Shown piece by piece: positions 6,356 through 14,111 of a stretch of DNA of 38,031 bases. Position 1 is the first letter of the stretch. Each line of letters opens with the position of its first letter. The stretch spans positions 1-38,031 of the forward strand of contig JAFECJ010000040.1 of NCBI GenBank assembly GCA_018242205.1, in the 5' to 3' direction. This stretch comes from Pseudomonadota bacterium (lineage in GTDB: Bacteria > Pseudomonadota > Alphaproteobacteria > Rhizobiales > Xanthobacteraceae). Made by a program: the position numbers and the translations under genes. The notes beneath the pieces are model-generated. The model searched no databases. It had not been told where the DNA came from and saw nothing but the letters and a program-made list of their open reading frames with translations.

Positions 6356-8986
6356 CTATTCGCCGCCGGACAGCGTTTTCTTCACCTCGGCGACGAGCTG
6401 CTTGAGCGTGAAGGGCTTGGCGAGGAAGTTGTACTGCTGATCGCTCGGCAGGTTCTTGGCGAAAGCCTCTTCGGCGTAACCCGACACGAAGATGAATTTC
6501 ACCGACGGGTCGCGTGCGCGCAATTCACGCAGCAGGGTCGGCCCGTCCATTTCCGGCATGACGACATCGGAGACGACGAGATCGATGTGGCCCTCGCGGT
6601 CCAGCACCTCGATCGCCTCGACGCCATTGCCGGCTTCCAGCACGGTGTAACCGCGTGACGAGAGACCGCGGGCATTGAGTGCACGCAATCCCTCCTCGTC
6701 TTCAACCAGAAGAATGATGCCCTGTCCGGTGAGATCCGCGCCGGACTGCGACGCCGCCTGCTTCGCCATGCTCTCGGCCGCCGATTTGGTGGCGTCGAGC
6801 GCCGGCGCGATCGAGGGCCCGGCAACGGCCGGTTTCTCTTCGACGCCCGGAACATGGCGTGGCAAGAAGATGCGGAACGTGGTGTGGCCCGGCTCTGAAT
6901 CGACGTAGACATAGCCGCCGGTCTGCTTGACGATGCCGTATACGGTCGACAGGCCGAGCCCGGTGCCCTTGCCGACTTCCTTGGTCGAGAAGAACGGCTC
7001 GAAAATCTTGTCCACGATCTCCGGCGGAATGCCGGTGCCGGTGTCGCTGACCTCGACCAGCACATAATCGGCTGCCGGCATGCCCTTGTGGTTGAACTTG
7101 GCACAATCGGCCGCCGGCACGTTCGACGTCGAGATGCCGAGCGTGCCGCCGTCGGGCATGGCGTCGCGCGCATTGACGGCAAGATTGACGATCACCTGTT
7201 CGAACTGCGACAGGTCGGCTTTCACCGGCCACAGGTCGCGGCCATGCTTGACGCCGGCGAAGGTCACCTTTTCGCCGATCAGTCGCTTGAGCAGCATGCC
7301 GAGATCGCCGAGCACCTCGCCCAAATCGAGCACTTGCGGCCGCAGCGTCTGCTTGCGCGAGAAGGCGAGCAACTGCCGCACCAGCGCAGCGGCGCGGTTG
7401 GCGTTCTGCTTGATCTGGATGATGTCCTGGAACGACGGATCGGTCGGCTTGTGAGCGTTGAGCAGGAAATCGGTCGCCATCATGATGGCGGACAGCACAT
7501 TGTTGAAGTCGTGGGCGATGCCGCCGGCCAGTTGCCCCACCGACTCCATCTTCTGCTGCTGGTAGACCTTGTTCTCCAGCGTGCGCTGCGCCGTCGTCTC
7601 CAGCGCGTAGACAATCGCCGCCTCGCCGTCGCCGTCCTTGTCGTCAACCGCCGAGACGAAGAAGCTGGCCCAGCGTTCGTTTGAGCCGGCGAGCTGCGCC
7701 TCGACCGGCGGGATGTCGCCCTGGCCGCCGGCGGCAAGCTTGATCGCAGCTTCGAGCGTGCCACGGTCTCGCTCGTTGACCACCGACAGGATCGAACGGT
7801 TGTCGCCGAGCATGCCATCGAAGGACGTGGCAAATCGCGCGTTGTTGCGGGCGACGCGGCCGGTCTTGTCGACGGTGGCGATCGCCATTGGCGTATTCTG
7901 GAAGAAGCGCATGAAACGCACTTCGGCGTCACGCTGCGCATCTTCGCCACTGCCCTTGCCTCGGTTGAGCACCAAAGTGCGCGAGACGCCTGGCGTCCCG
8001 TCGGCGCCATAGGCGACCTTGTGGAACAGCCGCACCGGCACCGGCCGCCCTGTACGGGTCTTTAGGTCGAGATCGAGCACTTCGGTTTTGACTTCGCCCG
8101 GCGCGGCATTGAGCGTGGTTAGGAGAGCCGCGCCCTCGCCGGCGACGATATCGTTGAGCGTCAGCGAACCGGCGCCGGTGCCGACGCCGATCTGCGCCAG
8201 ATCCTGATCGAGCCAGGTCGCGAGCGTGGCATTAAGATAAACGACGGCGCCCTTGGCATCGACCGAGAAAAATCCCGCGGGCGCGTGGTCGAGATAGTCG
8301 ATCGCGTGCTGCAGTTCCTGGAACACGTTCTCGTGGCGCTCGCGCTCGCGCGTCACGTCGGCGATTGACCAAACCGCCAGCTTGGAATCGCGCCGGTTCT
8401 CGCCGAGCGGACGCACCCGCATCCTGAGCCATCGCGCGGCTTCGCCGGGTGCGCCGGCGATGCGCACTTCTTCCTGCAGCCGCCGACCCTCGCGCGCCGC
8501 CTTCAGGAGACGGTAGATCGCCTCGGAGACTTCGGGATCGCCCATGAAGACCCGCTCGATTGGCCGAACATCGTCCGGCGAGGCGGCGCCGGTCAGATCC
8601 AGATAAGTGGCGTTGGCGTAGAAGACGCGGCCGGCCTGGTCGGTGACGACGATGCCGTCGAAGCCGTAATCGACCACCTGCTTGATCAGCGGGTTGCTCT
8701 GTTCCCGGCTCGACAGCCGCATGATCCCGGAAGCCAGCGCGAACAGTGCGAAGACGCCGAAGGTGCCGAGCACCGCCAGCATGATCAGGATGTAGGTCTC
8801 GGCGTACGAGGGTCCGGTATAGATGAGACCCGCAGCGACGGCGATCAGCAGCAGCGCGACCAAAAGCACCAGGCCGACCGAGCCGGAGCGCGGCGCGCTT
8901 TGGCTCTTGTCGAAGGCCTGCCGCTTGCCGCGCCGGTCATTCGGCGCGGGCGCCGGCCGCGGGTCGCTCACGTGCTCGGATGCCAT
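6356..8986 (-). CDS. cckA: CckA-type hybrid histidine kinase
   Basis: An 876-aa hybrid kinase. Two transmembrane helices lie near 37-57 and 64-87. PAS-like regions follow at about 100-210, 225-345 and 355-470. HisKA has the H-box GGIAHDFNNVLSA with phospho-acceptor H492; the ATPase has its N-box at 600-612 and the glycine boxes DTGTGI and GKGTGLGLSTVYG. A C-terminal receiver (757-872) has acceptor D807 and conserved K857. The sequence SGYAEEAF and the overall layout are those of CckA, which feeds phosphate via ChpT to CtrA and CpdR. The ATG at 8986 is preferred to an extension starting at 9022. It lies downstream of flhB, an order also known from Bradyrhizobium relatives. CtrA-like motifs occur in flagellar promoters in this window, so the kinase and its probable targets are close neighbours. 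Confidence 0.95.
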   Translation of the reverse strand: MASEHVSDPRPAPAPNDRRGKRQAFDKSQSAPRSGSVGLVLLVALLLIAVAAGLIYTGPSYAETYILIMLAVLGTFGVFALFALASGIMRLSSREQSNPLIKQVVDYGFDGIVVTDQAGRVFYANATYLDLTGAASPDDVRPIERVFMGDPEVSEAIYRLLKAAREGRRLQEEVRIAGAPGEAARWLRMRVRPLGENRRDSKLAVWSIADVTRERERHENVFQELQHAIDYLDHAPAGFFSVDAKGAVVYLNATLATWLDQDLAQIGVGTGAGSLTLNDIVAGEGAALLTTLNAAPGEVKTEVLDLDLKTRTGRPVPVRLFHKVAYGADGTPGVSRTLVLNRGKGSGEDAQRDAEVRFMRFFQNTPMAIATVDKTGRVARNNARFATSFDGMLGDNRSILSVVNERDRGTLEAAIKLAAGGQGDIPPVEAQLAGSNERWASFFVSAVDDKDGDGEAAIVYALETTAQRTLENKVYQQQKMESVGQLAGGIAHDFNNVLSAIMMATDFLLNAHKPTDPSFQDIIQIKQNANRAAALVRQLLAFSRKQTLRPQVLDLGEVLGDLGMLLKRLIGEKVTFAGVKHGRDLWPVKADLSQFEQVIVNLAVNARDAMPDGGTLGISTSNVPAADCAKFNHKGMPAADYVLVEVSDTGTGIPPEIVDKIFEPFFSTKEVGKGTGLGLSTVYGIVKQTGGYVYVDSEPGHTTFRIFLPRHVPGVEEKPAVAGPSIAPALDATKSAAESMAKQAASQSGADLTGQGIILLVEDEEGLRALNARGLSSRGYTVLEAGNGVEAIEVLDREGHIDLVVSDVVMPEMDGPTLLRELRARDPSVKFIFVSGYAEEAFAKNLPSDQQYNFLAKPFTLKQLVAEVKKTLSGGE

Positions 8987-9092
8987 GGTTCTCAGTTGCC
9001 TTAAGCGGCCCCTTCCGCGCAAGAGCCGGATGCCGGAAATCCCTGCCTTTGATGGGTCTTAACCGCGATTTTCCGCCCCCGACCCGGCTCCG

Positions 9093-10163
9093 TTAGTGCC
9101 GTACGGCTCGTCTCAGCTTCATGACATAGCTGATGACCTCGGCCACCGCTTTATAGTGTTCCGGCGGGATGGCCTGATCGACCTCCACGGTGGCATGCAG
9201 CGCGCGGGCGAGTGGCGGGTTTTCGACGATCGGCACGTCGTGCTCGGTGGCGATTTTGCGGATCTGCAGCGCCATGGCATCGACGCCCTTGGCGACGCAC
9301 AGCGGCGCGTCCATGCCGCGCTCGTACTGTAGGGCTACCGCGTAGTGGGTCGGGTTGGTGATGATCACCGACGCCTTCGGCACCGCGGAAGACATGCGCT
9401 GCTTGGCGCGCATCGCACGAATCTGCTTGAGCTTGCCCTTGATGAAGGGGTCGCCTTGGGTCTGCTTGATTTCGTCCTTCAGTTCCTGGAGCGACATCTT
9501 CAATTTGCCGAACCAACTGCGGTACTGGAAGAAGTAGTCGGCAGCGGCGATCACGGCGAGCAACGCAACCACCGCGCCCATGATCTTCAGCGCCTCGGCC
9601 TGCGCGAACGGCAGCAGCGCCGCCGGATCCATGGTGACCAGCCCCTCCATCCGGTCGCGTTCCGGCCACATCAGCACCGTCATCACGGTGCCGACGACGA
9701 GCAGCTTGGCAATGCCTTTGCCGAGATTGGCCAGCGCCTGCTTGGAGAACAGCCGCTTCAGTCCGGCGAGCGGCGAAATTTTCGACAGCCTCGGCGACAG
9801 GGCTTCGGTGGACCAGACCAGCCGATGCTGGACGAGATTGCCGGCGAGCGCAGCCAGCATCAGCAGCAGGAACGGCACGCCCAACGCCGCCAGCATCTCG
9901 AGCCCAATTTTCTGGAATAGCATCGGTATCGCCGGCCCATCGATATTGATATCGTAGGAATTGGCGATCAGGCCGCGCATCGTGGTGGTAAGGCCCTGCC
10001 CGATGCCGCCGGAGAACGACAGCAGCACCAATGTCGCGCCGGCGATGATGAACCAGGTACTGACCTCCTGACTCTTGACGACGTTGCCGCGTTCGAGCGC
10101 GTCGTCCAATCGTTTTTGCGAAGGATCTTCTGTTTTATCTTCAAGGTCCGCTTCTTCTGCCAT
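9093..10163 (-). CDS. flhB: flagellar export apparatus protein FlhB
   Basis: A 356-aa inner-membrane protein of the flagellar type III export gate and substrate-specificity switch. The N-terminus (DKTEDPSQKRLDDALERGNV) is the family signature. Four membrane helices lie within about 35-210. The cytoplasmic domain holds the self-cleavage motif NPTH at 270-273 (cut between N270 and P271). The length is normal and the key residues are intact. AAGGGG precedes the ATG. It is the fifth flagellar gene in from fliE, 10 nt after fliR, and cckA follows. Confidence 0.98.
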   Translation of the reverse strand: MAEEADLEDKTEDPSQKRLDDALERGNVVKSQEVSTWFIIAGATLVLLSFSGGIGQGLTTTMRGLIANSYDINIDGPAIPMLFQKIGLEMLAALGVPFLLLMLAALAGNLVQHRLVWSTEALSPRLSKISPLAGLKRLFSKQALANLGKGIAKLLVVGTVMTVLMWPERDRMEGLVTMDPAALLPFAQAEALKIMGAVVALLAVIAAADYFFQYRSWFGKLKMSLQELKDEIKQTQGDPFIKGKLKQIRAMRAKQRMSSAVPKASVIITNPTHYAVALQYERGMDAPLCVAKGVDAMALQIRKIATEHDVPIVENPPLARALHATVEVDQAIPPEHYKAVAEVISYVMKLRRAVRH

Positions 10164-10173
10164 GCGCTACCCC

Positions 10174-10944
10174 TTATTGGCGCGGCGCAAGTTCGAGAAG
10201 AACGCTCTCGATATAGCCGGTGAACGTGCCCATCATGGCGGCGATCACCAAAGCCAGCAGGAAGAGACCGAGCAGGATCGACAGCGGCAAGCCGATGAAG
10301 AATACCTGCATCTGCGGCATCAGGCGCGACAGCACGCCGAGGCCGAGATTGAAGATCAGGCCGAACACCAGGAACGGCGCCGACAATTGAATACCGATCT
10401 TGAACGACGTCGCGATCACATTGGTGATGTGTTTGGCTACGTCGCCCGACAAAGGCAACTCGCCCGGCGCGAATATCATATAACTGTCGTTGAGGGCCTT
10501 GATCACCAAATAGTGCATGTCGGTGGCGAAGATCATCGCCACGCCGAGCACGGTGAGAAAATTGCCAACCAGGAGGCCCTGCTGGTTCTGCGTCGGATCG
10601 ACAGCGGTGACAAAGCCGAGACCGAGTTGCTGAGCCACCACCGCGCCGGCGACCTGCAGCGCCGATAGCGCCAGGCGCGCGGTCAGGCCAAGTACGAGCC
10701 CCACAGCAATTTCCTTAAACAGCAGGACCAGAACCGGCCCGAGCGCATTGAGACTCACCGTATACGCCTGCTGGTGCAGCGGCAGCAGCACCGCCGTCAG
10801 CAACAACGCGATCGTCAGCCTTACGCGCGACGGCATGTTGCTCTCGCCCAGCCCGGGCATCACCATCATCATGGTGCCGATGCGGGCGAAGGCCAGGAGG
10901 AAGGCCGCCGCCAGCGCCGGGAGGAATGAGATATTGATCTGCAT
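10174..10944 (-). CDS. fliR: flagellar export apparatus protein FliR
   Basis: A 256-aa polytopic membrane protein of the export gate, which assembles with FliP and FliQ. The family features ARIGTMMMVMPGLGESNMPSR at the start, the GFVTAVDPTQNQQ loop in the middle and the VFFIGLPLSILLGL segment near the end are all visible. The length is normal. The ribosome site is weak. It lies between fliQ and flhB on the same strand, the common order in this group. A repeat-like sequence occupies the gap to fliQ. Confidence 0.97.
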   Translation of the reverse strand: MQINISFLPALAAAFLLAFARIGTMMMVMPGLGESNMPSRVRLTIALLLTAVLLPLHQQAYTVSLNALGPVLVLLFKEIAVGLVLGLTARLALSALQVAGAVVAQQLGLGFVTAVDPTQNQQGLLVGNFLTVLGVAMIFATDMHYLVIKALNDSYMIFAPGELPLSGDVAKHITNVIATSFKIGIQLSAPFLVFGLIFNLGLGVLSRLMPQMQVFFIGLPLSILLGLFLLALVIAAMMGTFTGYIESVLLELAPRQ

Positions 10945-10974
10945 CGGGCGAGCTCGGGCGTGCCGCGAACTCCG

Positions 10975-11064
10975 GTCATTCCCGCAAGAGCGGAAAGCCG
11001 GAAGACGCGTGTCGGGCGCCGGCCACTTGGCCCTGGGTTCCCGCCTTCGCGGGGACGAGCGGAG
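10975..11064. repeat. two-armed intergenic repeat (REP/BIME-like) between fliR and fliQ
   Basis: The gap holds CATTCCCGC-AAGA-GCGG on the left and TTCCCGCCTTCGCGGGGA on the right, about 60 bp apart, each able to form a short hairpin. This looks like the CCCGC/GCGGG intergenic repeats common in Bradyrhizobium-type genomes. A partial relative lies at 11356-11383. Confidence 0.55.
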
Positions 11065-11079
11065 CTTCGGGCGCGCCCA

Positions 11080-11343
11080 TCAACCTGTCACGATTCGCTG
11101 CGCTATGCGCAACATTTCCATGTGAAGTTTCTCGGCCATGAAGGGCAAGGCGATCAGCAAGGATATGAAGATCGCCAGGATCTTCGGCACGAAGGCGAGC
11201 GTCATTTCCTGGATCTGCGTCAGCGCCTGCAACAGCGAGATTACGACGCCGACAATGAGGCCGACCAGCATCACAGGCGCCGACACGATGATCAGCGTGT
11301 AGATCGCGTCGCGCGCGACATCGAGAACTTCAGGGCCGGTCAT
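11080..11343 (-). CDS. fliQ: flagellar export apparatus protein FliQ
   Basis: An 87-aa protein with two membrane helices (about 16-42 and 49-73), the FliQ size and layout. It starts MTGPEVLDVARDAIYT and has the family segment LQALTQIQEMTLAFVPKI. It forms part of the FliPQR gate. The ATG at 11343 gives the usual N-terminus; an upstream extension to 11466 would translate repeat DNA and is rejected. The gene is flanked on both sides by repeat-like sequence inside an otherwise tight operon. Confidence 0.97.
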   Translation of the reverse strand: MTGPEVLDVARDAIYTLIIVSAPVMLVGLIVGVVISLLQALTQIQEMTLAFVPKILAIFISLLIALPFMAEKLHMEMLRIAQRIVTG

Positions 11344-11355
11344 TCCACACTCCGT

Positions 11356-11383
11356 GTCATCCCCGCGAGAGCCGGGATCCGGT
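11356..11383. repeat. partial intergenic repeat between fliQ and fliE
   Basis: GTCATCCCCGCGAGAGCCGG and the bases after it match the left arm of the repeat at 10975-11064, allowing for a few changes. Only one arm is visible. Confidence 0.45.
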
Positions 11384-11469
11384 AAACGCAGGCTTCTGCT
11401 ATTGCCCGCAAATGGTCGAACGCACGCGAACGCTGAATTCCGCTGTCGCGGCCATGACGGCTTCAAGAA

Positions 11470-11790
11470 TCAAATCGGCATCCGCATGATTTCTTCGTAG
11501 GCCGCGATCACCTTGTCGCGGACGGCGACCACGGCGTCGATCGCCACTTCGGTTTCTGCGACGGCGGTGACGACATCGACCATGTTGCCGTGTCCCTTGA
11601 CCATCGCCTGGGACTGTACGTCGGACTTATGGCCGGTCTCGTGGACGGCGCCGATCGCCTCCTTGAGCACCGAGGCGAAGCTGGTTTCGCTTTTCGGCGC
11701 GGCGCCCACGCCCGGCACGGAAGCGGCCTGTTGCGTAGCGAGCCGGGCGATATTGGCGTAAGCGCCGGCGGCGGAGAGCGGGCTGGCCAT
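11470..11790 (-). CDS. fliE: flagellar hook-basal body protein FliE
   Basis: A 106-aa protein that joins the MS ring to the rod. The C-terminal half has the FliE pattern: SFASVLKEAIGAV, HGNMVDVVTAVAETEVAI and VVAVRDKVIAAYEEIMRMPI, which ends in the family's near-invariant EIMRMPI. The start at 11790 gives the usual length. It follows flgC after 15 nt. The product is exported through the flagellar pathway and has no Sec signal. Confidence 0.97.
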   Translation of the reverse strand: MASPLSAAGAYANIARLATQQAASVPGVGAAPKSETSFASVLKEAIGAVHETGHKSDVQSQAMVKGHGNMVDVVTAVAETEVAIDAVVAVRDKVIAAYEEIMRMPI

Positions 11791-11805
11791 GGTGTTTGGT
11801 CCCTA

Positions 11806-12216
11806 TCAGGCCTTGAGGATATCGATGGTGCGCTGGATCATGCGGCGCGTGGCGCTGATGACGTTGATATTGGCTTCGTAGGAACGCTGCGCCTCGCGCA
11901 TGTCGGTCATTTCGACCAACGAATTGACATTCGGATATTTGACATTGCCGTCGGCGTCGGCCGACGGATGGCCCGGCTCGTATTTGAGTCGGAAGTCGCT
12001 CTTGTCGGTGGCGACGCGGCCCAACTCGACCACGCGCGCGCCGAGCGTGCGATCGAGCTCGGTTTTGAACGTGACGACCTTGCGCCGGTACGGATCGGCC
12101 CCGGGCGTCGACGGCACCGAGTCGGCGTTGGCGATGTTTTCGGAGATGATGCGCATGCGGCCGGCCTGCGCCCTGAGGCCGGACGCGGCGATCGTCATGG
12201 TCTTCATGAAGTCCAT
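11806..12216 (-). CDS. flgC: flagellar proximal rod protein FlgC
   Basis: A 136-aa rod protein. Its start MDFMKTMTIAASGLRAQAGR followed by MRIISENIANADS is the flagellar rod N-motif, and its C-terminus (VEMTDMREAQRSYEANINVI) is the matching rod motif. The length is normal. GGGAGA stands before the ATG. It lies between flgB and fliE in the common order flgB-flgC-fliE. Confidence 0.98.
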   Translation of the reverse strand: MDFMKTMTIAASGLRAQAGRMRIISENIANADSVPSTPGADPYRRKVVTFKTELDRTLGARVVELGRVATDKSDFRLKYEPGHPSADADGNVKYPNVNSLVEMTDMREAQRSYEANINVISATRRMIQRTIDILKA

Positions 12217-12262
12217 CGAAATTCTCCCTGGTCGCCCCGCGTGTCAGCCGCGGCGCCGGCCG

Positions 12263-12673
12263 TCACTTCTTGCCGAGCGCCACTTTCAGAAGGTCGAGGC
12301 TGCGCGTGTAGAGCGCGGTCGCGGCCTGGTATTCCATCTGGTTGGAGGCGACCTTCATCATCTCGTCCTCGAGATTGACCGAGTTGCCGGTCGGCCGAAT
12401 CTCGTAGCCGCTCTTGGTCGTGCCGTAGGTGCCACCGCCCGTCATCGAGGTGCCGCCGATGTGCCCGGGCTCGGTCGCGGCCAGCACCACCTGATCGACC
12501 GACCGACTCGCCACCGAGACCTGGTCTTCGAATTTCGGCGCTGCCAGATCGCGACCGCGGTAATTGGGTGTGTCGGCATTTGCGACGTTCTGAGCGAGCA
12601 CCTTCTGGCGCTCCTGGGCCCAGGACATCTTGGTACGCAGCATCGACAGGATCGGAACGTCTGTGATCGCCAT
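12263..12673 (-). CDS. flgB: flagellar proximal rod protein FlgB
   Basis: A 136-aa rod protein. The N-terminal rod motif QKVLAQNVANADTPNYRGRD and the C-terminal segment MMKVASNQMEYQAATALYTR are both present. GAGGG precedes the ATG. It is the first gene of the leftward operon flgB-flgC-fliE-fliQ-fliR-flhB, with cckA following. The promoter must lie in the 289-bp region shared with divergent fliO, where CtrA-type half-boxes and two palindromes are found. Confidence 0.98.
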   Translation of the reverse strand: MAITDVPILSMLRTKMSWAQERQKVLAQNVANADTPNYRGRDLAAPKFEDQVSVASRSVDQVVLAATEPGHIGGTSMTGGGTYGTTKSGYEIRPTGNSVNLEDEMMKVASNQMEYQAATALYTRSLDLLKVALGKK

Positions 12674-12729
12674 GCCGCCCTCTGATCGTTAACGAATCGC
12701 CCCGCTTGCTCCGCGAACCGAAGCCAACT

Positions 12730-12744
12730 AGGCAGACTTTGCCG
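12730..12744. promoter_or_regulatory. palindromic site near flgB (GGCA-N5-TGCC form)
   Basis: AGGCAGACTTTGCCG is 57-71 bp upstream of the flgB ATG. It keeps GGCA-N5-TGCC but lacks the outermost C/G pair seen in the sites upstream of fliO, flgF and flgI. It is probably the same class of regulator site, with less certainty. Confidence 0.45.
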
Positions 12745-12749
12745 GGGGT

Positions 12750-12757
12750 ATGGTTAA
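12750..12757 (-). promoter_or_regulatory. CtrA-type half-box upstream of flgB
   Basis: TTAACCAT on the minus strand, about 80 bp before the flgB ATG and facing it. TTAACCAT is the known CtrA half-site sequence in Caulobacter relatives. A second TTAACCAT lies at 12801-12808 on the plus strand. Confidence 0.5.
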
Positions 12758-12800
12758 TGAAGGGTAAAGAGCGGGTTCCGCCGCCAGATGAAAGGCGCGG

Positions 12801-12808
12801 TTAACCAT
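12801..12808 (+). promoter_or_regulatory. CtrA-type half-box between flgB and fliO
   Basis: TTAACCAT on the plus strand, in the middle of the divergent region. Embedded in GGTTAACC it is also partly symmetric, so it could serve either direction. Confidence 0.45.
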
Positions 12809-12857
12809 GCTCGATATTTGGAAATGCGAGGCCAGATGCCAAGCGGTCGTAAATTTG

Positions 12858-12872
12858 TTAAGATTTCATTAG
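12858..12872 (+). promoter_or_regulatory. CtrA-type box TTAA-N7-TTAG upstream of fliO
   Basis: TTAAGATTTCATTAG fits TTAA-N7-TTAA except for the last base. It lies about 90 bp upstream of fliO and 9 bp before the palindrome at 12882-12896. It is a candidate for control of fliO-fliP. Confidence 0.45.
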
Positions 12873-12881
12873 CATTCGAGG

Positions 12882-12896
12882 CGGCAAATGATGCCG
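12882..12896. promoter_or_regulatory. palindromic site CGGCA-N5-TGCCG upstream of fliO
   Basis: CGGCAAATGATGCCG has perfect 5-bp arms and the same 5-bp spacer as the sites upstream of flgF and flgI. It lies 67 bp before the fliO ATG, much closer than at the sigma-54 promoters, so it may act differently here (repression is possible). Confidence 0.55.
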
Positions 12897-12962
12897 ACTT
12901 GCGTTAACTATTCGTGTGATTCCTGTCTCGGGGTCGCGGTTTAACAGTCACGGAGCGCATCG

Positions 12963-14111
12963 ATGTTCGACATTTTCGGCTCGGAAATGCCGCTCCCGGC
13001 GAAGTTCTTCATCGCCTTTGCCGCGGTGCTGGCGCTGATCGCCGTCACGGCCTGGCTGGTGCGGAAGTTCGCCGCCGACCGTCTTGGCGGTAGCAATACG
13101 CGCGGCCGGCAACCACGGCTAGCCGTAATCGACGCGGCCACTGTCGACGCTCGGCGCCGCCTGGTGCTGATCCGCCGCGACAATGTCGAACATCTGATGA
13201 TGATCGGTGGCCCGACCGACGTCGTTGTCGAACAGAATATTGTGCGTGCCGCACCCGCGGCCCCGCGCGCGCCGGAACCGCCGGCGCGTCCGGCCGAGCC
13301 CGCGTCGCGTCAGGCGCCCGCGCTCGACACCGGTTTTCCGCTGCAACCGGTCAGCGAAGCCGCGCCGTTACCGGTGCCACGCCCGTACCGCGCGCCGGCC
13401 ACCGAAGAACCCTGGCATGCACCGGAGCCAGGCGCCCGGCCGCGTCCGGCTTCGGCCGAGCACAGCCTTTCCGGTCTCGCCACCGAATTGACCGGCCGCC
13501 TTGCAGCGCCCGAAATGGCGCCTCCCGCTGCGCCGGTCGCACCGCCCGTGACGCGTCAGGAAGCGCTGCGCATGGCGTCACCACAGTCACAGGTCGCTCC
13601 CGTAGCGCCGGCCGCGCCGCTGGCCGAATATGAACCCGCCACCGCGCCGCAAACCGATCACAACCTCGCCGAAATGGCCCAGCAACTTGAGGCTGCCTTG
13701 CGCCGTGCGCCGGCCACCGAAAGTCGCGCGCCGGTAACTGATCCGCTGGCCACGCATGCGGCTCCGCCGCTGCCGCCGAAACCGGTCGAAATGCCGCGCC
13801 GCGAGTACAAGCTGCGCGTCGACCCGCGTTTCGAAGGGGCGCTGCCCGATACTGGCGAAGCTCGGCCGGAGCCGAAGCTCGAGCCCAAAATCGAACCGAA
13901 GAACGAACCCAAAGCCGAACCGAAGTTCGAAGCCAAATTCGAGCCGCGCATCGAACCGACCTTGGCACCGGCCAAATCCGAGCCTGCCTTTAAGCTCGAG
14001 ACGCCGCGCGCCAACCCCGCTGCCAAACCGGCGCCCGCCGGCAAGTCTGTCTATGACAGTCTTGAAGAGGAGATGGCCTCGTTGCTCGGCCGTCCTCCGG
14101 GTAAGACTTGA
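12963..14111 (+). CDS. fliO: FliO-like flagellar biosynthesis protein with long Pro/Glu-rich tail
   Basis: A 382-aa protein. Residues 1-90 match FliO of alphaproteobacteria: a single membrane helix (about 12-35) and a small cytoplasmic domain with RLAVIDAATVDARRRLVLIRR and HLMMIGGPTDVVVEQNI. FliO assists assembly of the FliP ring. The other 290 residues are Ala/Pro-rich and of low complexity, with a Glu-Pro-Lys repeat at about 303-332 and a final conserved-looking stretch (KSVYDSLEEEMASLLGR). FliO is usually 100-150 aa, so the tail is unusual, though extended forms are common in this order. It overlaps the fliP start by 4 nt and is divergent from flgB. Confidence 0.87.
   Translation: MFDIFGSEMPLPAKFFIAFAAVLALIAVTAWLVRKFAADRLGGSNTRGRQPRLAVIDAATVDARRRLVLIRRDNVEHLMMIGGPTDVVVEQNIVRAAPAAPRAPEPPARPAEPASRQAPALDTGFPLQPVSEAAPLPVPRPYRAPATEEPWHAPEPGARPRPASAEHSLSGLATELTGRLAAPEMAPPAAPVAPPVTRQEALRMASPQSQVAPVAPAAPLAEYEPATAPQTDHNLAEMAQQLEAALRRAPATESRAPVTDPLATHAAPPLPPKPVEMPRREYKLRVDPRFEGALPDTGEARPEPKLEPKIEPKNEPKAEPKFEAKFEPRIEPTLAPAKSEPAFKLETPRANPAAKPAPAGKSVYDSLEEEMASLLGRPPGKT
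13869..13958 (+). repeat. 12-bp tandem repeat in fliO coding Glu-Pro-Lys-X
   Basis: About seven degenerate 12-bp units encode (E-P-K-X) with X varying among L, I, N, A and F, later drifting to EAK and EPR. It forms a charged, extended linker in the FliO-like tail. Slippage at the repeat could change its length between strains. Confidence 0.75.

Noticed and set aside
12674..12840. Two sigma-54-like sequences on the minus strand upstream of flgB
   Set aside because: In each the distance between GG and GC is off by one base, and that spacing is strict.
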